A stretch of DNA of 64,000 nt from Rhodococcus sp. HM1. GTDB taxonomy: Bacteria; Actinomycetota; Actinomycetes; Mycobacteriales; Mycobacteriaceae. Shown in pieces: positions 59,768-64,000 of the stretch. The number at the start of each line of letters is the position of its first letter. Within the stretch, counting starts at the first letter, position 1. The notes beneath the pieces were generated by a model. That model did no database searches, had not been told where the DNA came from, and saw nothing but the letters and a program-made list of their open reading frames with translations. Both the position numbers and the translations under genes were made by a program. The stretch covers positions 30,988 to 94,987 of the forward strand of contig NZ_JALPTB010000021.1 of NCBI RefSeq assembly GCF_023218075.1, written 5' to 3'.

Positions 59768-60774
59768 GCAAGCACGACGCGACTACCGGAGACATCGTTC
59801 TCGAAGCCCGCGGCCTCACCGTGGAATTCGGCGCAGGGTCGGGTGTTGTGCGACCCGTCGACGGCGTCGACCTCATGCTCCGCCGCGGTGAAATGCTCGG
59901 CCTGGTCGGCGAATCCGGGTCCGGCAAGAGCGTCACTTCGCTCGCGATCACGGGGCTGACGGAATACACCGGCGGACGTATCGTGGCCGGTAGTGTCCGC
60001 CACGGCGACACCGACGTTCTCGCGCTCACCCCCAAGCAGCGCAGCGCGATTCTCGGACGTGATATCGGCATGATCTTCCAGCAGCCCCGGCGAAGTTTGA
60101 ATCCGACTATGTCGGTCGGAGGGCAGATTGCCGAATCCGTGCGGCGTCACCGCGGTGGCAGCCGGAAGGACGCGTGGGCGCGAGCTGTCGAGATGCTCGA
60201 TCGGGTACGGATCCCGGACGCGGCGCGGCGTGCACACGAAATGCCGTTCAGCTTCAGCGGAGGCATGGCGCAGCGCGTCATGATCGCCATGGCACTCGCA
60301 TGCGAACCGTCCGTGTTGATCGCCGACGAACCCACGACCGCACTCGACGCCACCGTGCAGGCACGCGTGATGGAGTTGCTCGCCGAACTGCAGCACGATC
60401 TCGACGTCGCAGTCCTGCTCATCACTCACGATCTCGGCGTCGCGTCCGGGACCTGTGACCGGATCGCGGTGATGTACTGCGGGCAGATCGTCGAGGAGGG
60501 CCCGACGGCAGACGTTCTGGTCCGGGCGTCGCACCCGTACACGAAGGGTCTGCTCGCTGCGACACCGCGTCGCGGACGCGGGGGCAGGCTCGACCCCATT
60601 CCCGGCAGCGTGCCGCCGCCGGACGAGATCCCGCCAGGTTGCCGGTTTCATCCCCGCTGCTCGATGTTCGCGCCCGGCGTGTGCGACACCGAGGTCATCG
60701 ACCTCGTTCATCGTGGTGAGGGACGGGCCGATCGGTGCGTGCATCCGCAGACCGCGGCATCGCTTTCGGTCTGA
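59764..60774 (+). CDS. ABC importer ATPase, DppD/OppD type
   Basis: A 336-residue ATPase. Walker A GESGSGKS, Q-loop FQQPRRSLNPT, signature FSGGMAQRVMIAMAL, Walker B LIADEPTTALD, switch His in LLITHDLGV; C-terminal extension with CRFHPRCSMFAPGVC. Overlaps the permease gene by 4 bases. Its ATPase partner is probably the product of 53769-54548. Confidence 0.94.
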   Translation: MSKHDATTGDIVLEARGLTVEFGAGSGVVRPVDGVDLMLRRGEMLGLVGESGSGKSVTSLAITGLTEYTGGRIVAGSVRHGDTDVLALTPKQRSAILGRDIGMIFQQPRRSLNPTMSVGGQIAESVRRHRGGSRKDAWARAVEMLDRVRIPDAARRAHEMPFSFSGGMAQRVMIAMALACEPSVLIADEPTTALDATVQARVMELLAELQHDLDVAVLLITHDLGVASGTCDRIAVMYCGQIVEEGPTADVLVRASHPYTKGLLAATPRRGRGGRLDPIPGSVPPPDEIPPGCRFHPRCSMFAPGVCDTEVIDLVHRGEGRADRCVHPQTAASLSV

Positions 60775-60947
60775 CGTCCCGCGTCGATTACCCCTGAAGG
60801 TGCGCGTGCGGTCGCGGGCACCCGCCGTCCATCATCAATTAGATTTCAAATAGTGTCTGTTGCATCTATATCGTGTTATGTTCCCATCGTGAGATCTGCT
60901 GAAGAACGTCAAACCCACGCTGCCGCAGCGAAGTCGGAGGTGTCGAT

Positions 60948-61997
60948 GTGAAATTCGACGGCAACATCGGCGACGTGAGTGCTGCGGCGGAGACCGCCGC
61001 CGACCTGGAGTCCATCGGATTCGATGCCGCAACAGCGGCAGAGGTCAACCAGGATCCATTCCTGCCGCTGGTGTTGGCAGCAGATACCACCAGCACCATC
61101 GAGTTGAGTACCTCGATCGCCGTTGCGTTCGCACGTTCACCGATGACGCTCGCGTACACGGCACATGATCTCCAACGGTTCTCCGGTGGACGATTCACAC
61201 TCGGTCTGGGTGCGCAGGTGAAAGCGCATATCACGCGCAGGTTTTCGATGCCGTGGGGACGACCCGCACCTCAGATGCGCGAGTTCGTTCTGGCGATGCG
61301 TGCGGCCTGGGCGTGTTGGTCGGAGGGTGCGCCGCTCGACTTCGAAGGTGAGTACTATTCCCACACGTTGATGACTCCCACATTCGTGCCGAACCCCCAT
61401 TCCTTCGGGGCTCCTAAGCTGGCCCTGGCCGGTGTCGGGACCGGGATGACTCGCGTAGCAGGCGAGGTTGCCGACGGATTCCTGTGTCATGGATTCACCA
61501 CCACGAAATGGATCCGGGAACGCACTATTCCCGCTCTGGCCGAGGGCAGGGCTCTGGCCGGCCGTACGCTCGAAGGATTCGACATCACGGCGCACGTGTT
61601 CCTCGCTACCGGGTCGGACGAAGCGATGGCTGCGGGTCTGTCGACCATCCGGAAACAGATTGCGTTCTACGGCTCGACCCCCGCGTACCGGCCGGTACTC
61701 GATTTGCATGGTTGGGGAGATCTCGGCGTCGAATTGACTGCTCTGTCGAAGCAGAACCGATGGGACGACATGGCAAAGTTGATCGACGACGACGTCGTTG
61801 AGGCCTTCAGCATCGTCGCGCCTGCCTCGCAGGTTCCTGCCCGAATCGCTGAGCGTTTCGAAGGGGTAGCGACCCGGATCGGATTGGGTGCGCAATCCGG
61901 CCTGAGCCGCGACGAGCTCGCAGAGATGGTAGCCGCCGTCCAGGCCATCCCCGCTGGCATTTCTCGGACGGTGGCCGGGGCCGGAGGCGCCGAATGA
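60948..61997 (+). CDS. LLM class oxidoreductase, probably F420-dependent
   Basis: A 349-residue luciferase-like TIM-barrel protein. N-terminus KFDGNIGDVSAAAETAADLESIGFDAATAAEVNQDPF, then FTLGLGAQVKAHITRRFSMPWGRPAPQMREFV, as in the actinobacterial F420 group. GTG start after GGAGG at 60936-60940. It may oxidise an alcohol or aldehyde, or reduce an enone; FMN use cannot be excluded. The 173-base region before it is A+T-richer than its surroundings and contains no copy of the shared palindrome. Confidence 0.88.
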   Translation: MKFDGNIGDVSAAAETAADLESIGFDAATAAEVNQDPFLPLVLAADTTSTIELSTSIAVAFARSPMTLAYTAHDLQRFSGGRFTLGLGAQVKAHITRRFSMPWGRPAPQMREFVLAMRAAWACWSEGAPLDFEGEYYSHTLMTPTFVPNPHSFGAPKLALAGVGTGMTRVAGEVADGFLCHGFTTTKWIRERTIPALAEGRALAGRTLEGFDITAHVFLATGSDEAMAAGLSTIRKQIAFYGSTPAYRPVLDLHGWGDLGVELTALSKQNRWDDMAKLIDDDVVEAFSIVAPASQVPARIAERFEGVATRIGLGAQSGLSRDELAEMVAAVQAIPAGISRTVAGAGGAE

Positions 61998-62827
61998 ACG
62001 GGAGTAATGCTCACGCAGAAAGCGACCTCGTCACGACCGAGGTCGTCGAAGAGGGTGTGCACGTTCTCGTGCTCAATCGACCGGACCGGCTCAACGCGAT
62101 CACCCCGCCCCTCATCGACGCACTCCACAGACGTCTCGATGAAGCCGACGCAGACCGATCGTGCCGCGCGGTAATCCTTACCGGCGCCGGCCGCGGGTTC
62201 TGCGCCGGCGCCGATCTACGCGGCGGTGACGATCATCCCGACCCGTTCGAACCACGCCCCGGCCCGGTGGGCACATTCCAGGTCCAGGAACAGTACTCGC
62301 GCACAACCACCCGGTTGCGGGCACTGAGCAAACCGGTGATCGCCGCCGTCAACGGCCCGGCCACAGGCGGAGGTCTCGCCTTCGTGCTCGGCTGCGACAT
62401 CCGACTTGCTGCGACATCCGCGCGGTTCTCCGCCGCATTCGCAAAAATCGGGCTCTCCGGCTGCGATATGGGCACAGGGTGGCTGCTCAATCGAGTCGTC
62501 GGCATTGGACGTGCCCACGAATTACTTCTCACTGGCCGCATCATCGAGGCCGAGGAGGCTCTACGGATCGGGCTTGTTCTCGAGGTTGTGCCGGATGAAC
62601 TCCTACTCGAGCGAGCATTGGAATTTGCGCGCCTCATCAAGGCCAACTCGCCTTTCGGTACATACATGACCAAGCAGGTGATGTGGTCGACGGTCGAGAT
62701 CCCGGGTCTCGACGCGGCAATGGCTCTGGAAAACCGCACGCAAGTGCTGGCCTCGACCACGAACGACAGTCGTGAGGCAATCGCCGCATTCCTCGAGCGC
62801 CGTGAACCACGATGGACCGACAGCTGA
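61994..62827 (+). CDS. Enoyl-CoA hydratase (crotonase family)
   Basis: A 277-residue crotonase. FCAGADLRGGDD and NGPATGGGLAFVLGCDIRLA form the oxyanion hole; AFAKIGLSGCDMGTGWLL covers the active site with Asp in the catalytic region. Overlaps the LLM gene by 4 bases (ATGA). Next is a broken acyl-CoA dehydrogenase gene. Confidence 0.92.
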   Translation: MNGSNAHAESDLVTTEVVEEGVHVLVLNRPDRLNAITPPLIDALHRRLDEADADRSCRAVILTGAGRGFCAGADLRGGDDHPDPFEPRPGPVGTFQVQEQYSRTTTRLRALSKPVIAAVNGPATGGGLAFVLGCDIRLAATSARFSAAFAKIGLSGCDMGTGWLLNRVVGIGRAHELLLTGRIIEAEEALRIGLVLEVVPDELLLERALEFARLIKANSPFGTYMTKQVMWSTVEIPGLDAAMALENRTQVLASTTNDSREAIAAFLERREPRWTDS

Positions 62828-62872
62828 CCCGCTCGGTGAACACGTGACCATCCGATCATTCCGAACTTCCCT

Positions 62873-63917
62873 ATGACCGAAGGAATATCGATGTCTCCAG
62901 AAGAGCTCATCGGACGTGTTGACGCCCTCGTGCGGCAATACCCAATCGAGACCTCGGATCCCCGCGACTTTCTCGAGGCGCGGTTCGATGCCGGATTGGC
63001 CTGGGTGTGGGCAGCGCCCGGTGAGGGTGGGCTGGGGCTGGATTCGACGCTGCAGGCCCTGGTCGAAAGTCGACTTGCCGAGAAGAATGCGCCACTACCT
63101 TTCTCCTACAACCCTATTGGAATCGGGATGACCGGACCGACGCTTCTCGCGCACGGAACCGCGCAGCAGAAGTCGGCGTACCTGCGTCCATTGTTCTCGG
63201 GGTCGCGAAGTATGGAGTCAGCTGTTCAGTGAACCCTCGGTCGGATCGGATGTTGCCGGGTTGGCCACCAGAGCCCGCCGCGACGGAGACGACTGGGTCG
63301 TCGACGGGCAGAAGGTGTGGACGTCGTGGGCGCATATCGCCGGCCGGGGTTTGTTGCTCGCCCGCACCGACCCAGATGTCCCCAAGCACGCCGGCTTGAC
63401 CGCTTTCGTCCTCGACATGACCGCGCCGGGAGTCGAGGTGCGGCCATTACGTCAGATGACCGGCGAAGCCGAGTTCAACGAGGTCTACCTCGTGAATGTA
63501 CGAATCCCCGACAGCGACCGAATCGGTGAAGTCGGTGAAGGCTGGCGCATTGCCACCACAACCTTGATGAACGAACGCTTTTCGCTGGGCGGCACGATGA
63601 AACGTGATACTGCCGAGGTCGGCGCCGAGGTCCTCGATGCTTACCGTGCCGCGGTCGACCGGGGTGATCACAACCCGGTCCGTCGGGATGAGGCCGTACG
63701 GCTGTGGATCGAGGCCAACGTCAACAACCTCATCGCGGAACGTTCTGCAGCGGCGACCAACCGGGGACGACCCGGACCGGAAGGCTCGGTGCTCAAGCTT
63801 GCCACGGCGGAGTATCGGAAGCGGGCGGCGAACTTCCTTGTCGACCTTCTCGGTGCCGCGGCGATGTTGGTCGCTAGTGGCTCGTCATGGATTGTTGACC
63901 GGGTAATCCCCAGCTGA
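62873..63917 (+). pseudogene. Acyl-CoA dehydrogenase gene, frameshifted and C-terminally truncated
   Basis: Two frames together make most of an acyl-CoA dehydrogenase. The first (62873-63232) encodes the N-terminal domain up to YLRPLFSG, then runs into a stop. The second encodes WSQLFSEPSVGSDVAGL, QKVWTSWAHIAGRGLLLART and the middle domain up to LGAAAMLVAS, then ends at 63917 without the expected IAGGTSE region. The shift lies near 63200-63215: 10 bases separate TTCTCG from GTATGG, so one base is extra or two are missing. The missing C-terminus ends about 50 bases before a probable transposase start, suggesting insertion. Sequencing error could explain the frameshift but not the lost end. Confidence 0.8.
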
Positions 63918-63965
63918 CCACCCCTCCACGGCAGACTGTCTCCGAGTCGAGACAAGGAGGTGGTC

Positions 63966-64000
63966 GTGGCACGTCAACCCAGCGTGTTCGTCCGATCGTT
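63966..64000 (+). mobile_element. Start of a probable IS630-type transposase gene (cut by window edge)
   Basis: AAGGAGGT at 63954-63961 precedes a GTG at 63966, then codons for VARQPSVFVRS before the window ends. This opening resembles actinobacterial IS630-family transposases as I remember them. The left end of the element would lie in 63904-63965, probably at a TA such as 63904-63905 because IS630 elements insert at TA. Only 11 codons are visible, so identification is tentative. Confidence 0.45.

Noticed and set aside
1..64000. CRISPR arrays, tRNA or rRNA genes, prophage
   Set aside because: No regularly spaced repeats, no cloverleaf-like or rRNA-like sequence and no phage structural genes were seen.

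Overview
The window is high-GC DNA with dense, often overlapping genes, many GTG and a few TTG starts, and actinobacterial redox families (a mycofactocin-type SDR, a probable F420-dependent LLM oxidoreductase). Together with tandem-domain acyl-CoA dehydrogenases and TetR/GntR regulators, this points to a Mycobacteriales member, most likely Rhodococcus or a close relative. The genus is inferred from gene content only. I saw no rRNA, tRNA, CRISPR array or prophage.

Almost the whole 64 kb is an acyl-CoA catabolic island. Layout: (1) 1-4.7 kb: quinone oxidoreductase, TetR regulator, tandem-domain acyl-CoA dehydrogenase and a type II 3-hydroxyacyl-CoA dehydrogenase. (2) 4.9-12.7 kb: small unknown protein plus acyl-CoA ligase, GntR regulator, double-hotdog dehydratase plus crotonase, second GntR regulator, and a cysteine-less thiolase-like protein with its DUF35 partner. 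(3) 12.9-20.3 kb: complete Dpp/Opp-type ABC importer with a two-subunit MaoC-like hydratase and an SDR inside the run. (4) 20.3-28.7 kb: ligase, lipocalin-like protein, APH-like kinase, several SDR/epimerase genes and a thiamine-diphosphate enzyme. (5) 28.7-39.7 kb: crotonase, acyl-CoA dehydrogenase, ligase, thiolase, crotonase, tandem CaiB/BaiF CoA-transferase, DUF2889 protein and an orphan binding protein closely resembling that of the first importer. (6) 39.9-49.4 kb: amidohydrolase, TetR, acyl-CoA dehydrogenase, two crotonases, five hotdog thioesterases and an aldo/keto reductase. (7) 49.4-60.8 kb: TetR, mycofactocin-type SDR, aldehyde dehydrogenase, and a second ABC importer whose second ATPase is encoded separately and divergently. 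(8) 60.9-64 kb: LLM oxidoreductase, crotonase, and an acyl-CoA dehydrogenase broken by a frameshift and lacking its C-terminus beside what looks like the start of an IS630-type transposase.

The genes fit one theme: import a small carboxylate or carboxylate-releasing compound (no peptidase is present, so the 'peptide' importers probably carry something else), activate it with one of four CoA ligases or the CoA-transferase, then run several rounds of dehydrogenation, hydration, oxidation and thiolytic, retro-aldol or ThDP-dependent cleavage, with thioesterases recovering CoA. The substrate cannot be read from the sequence.

The most notable unexplained signal is a recurring 16-bp palindrome, consensus ACnTAGTnnACTAnGT, found by eye in 14 promoter regions across the window (four exact, five with one or two mismatches, five with three). 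It suggests that most of these separate operons form one regulon, possibly controlled by one of the two GntR proteins, whose own promoters carry degenerate copies.
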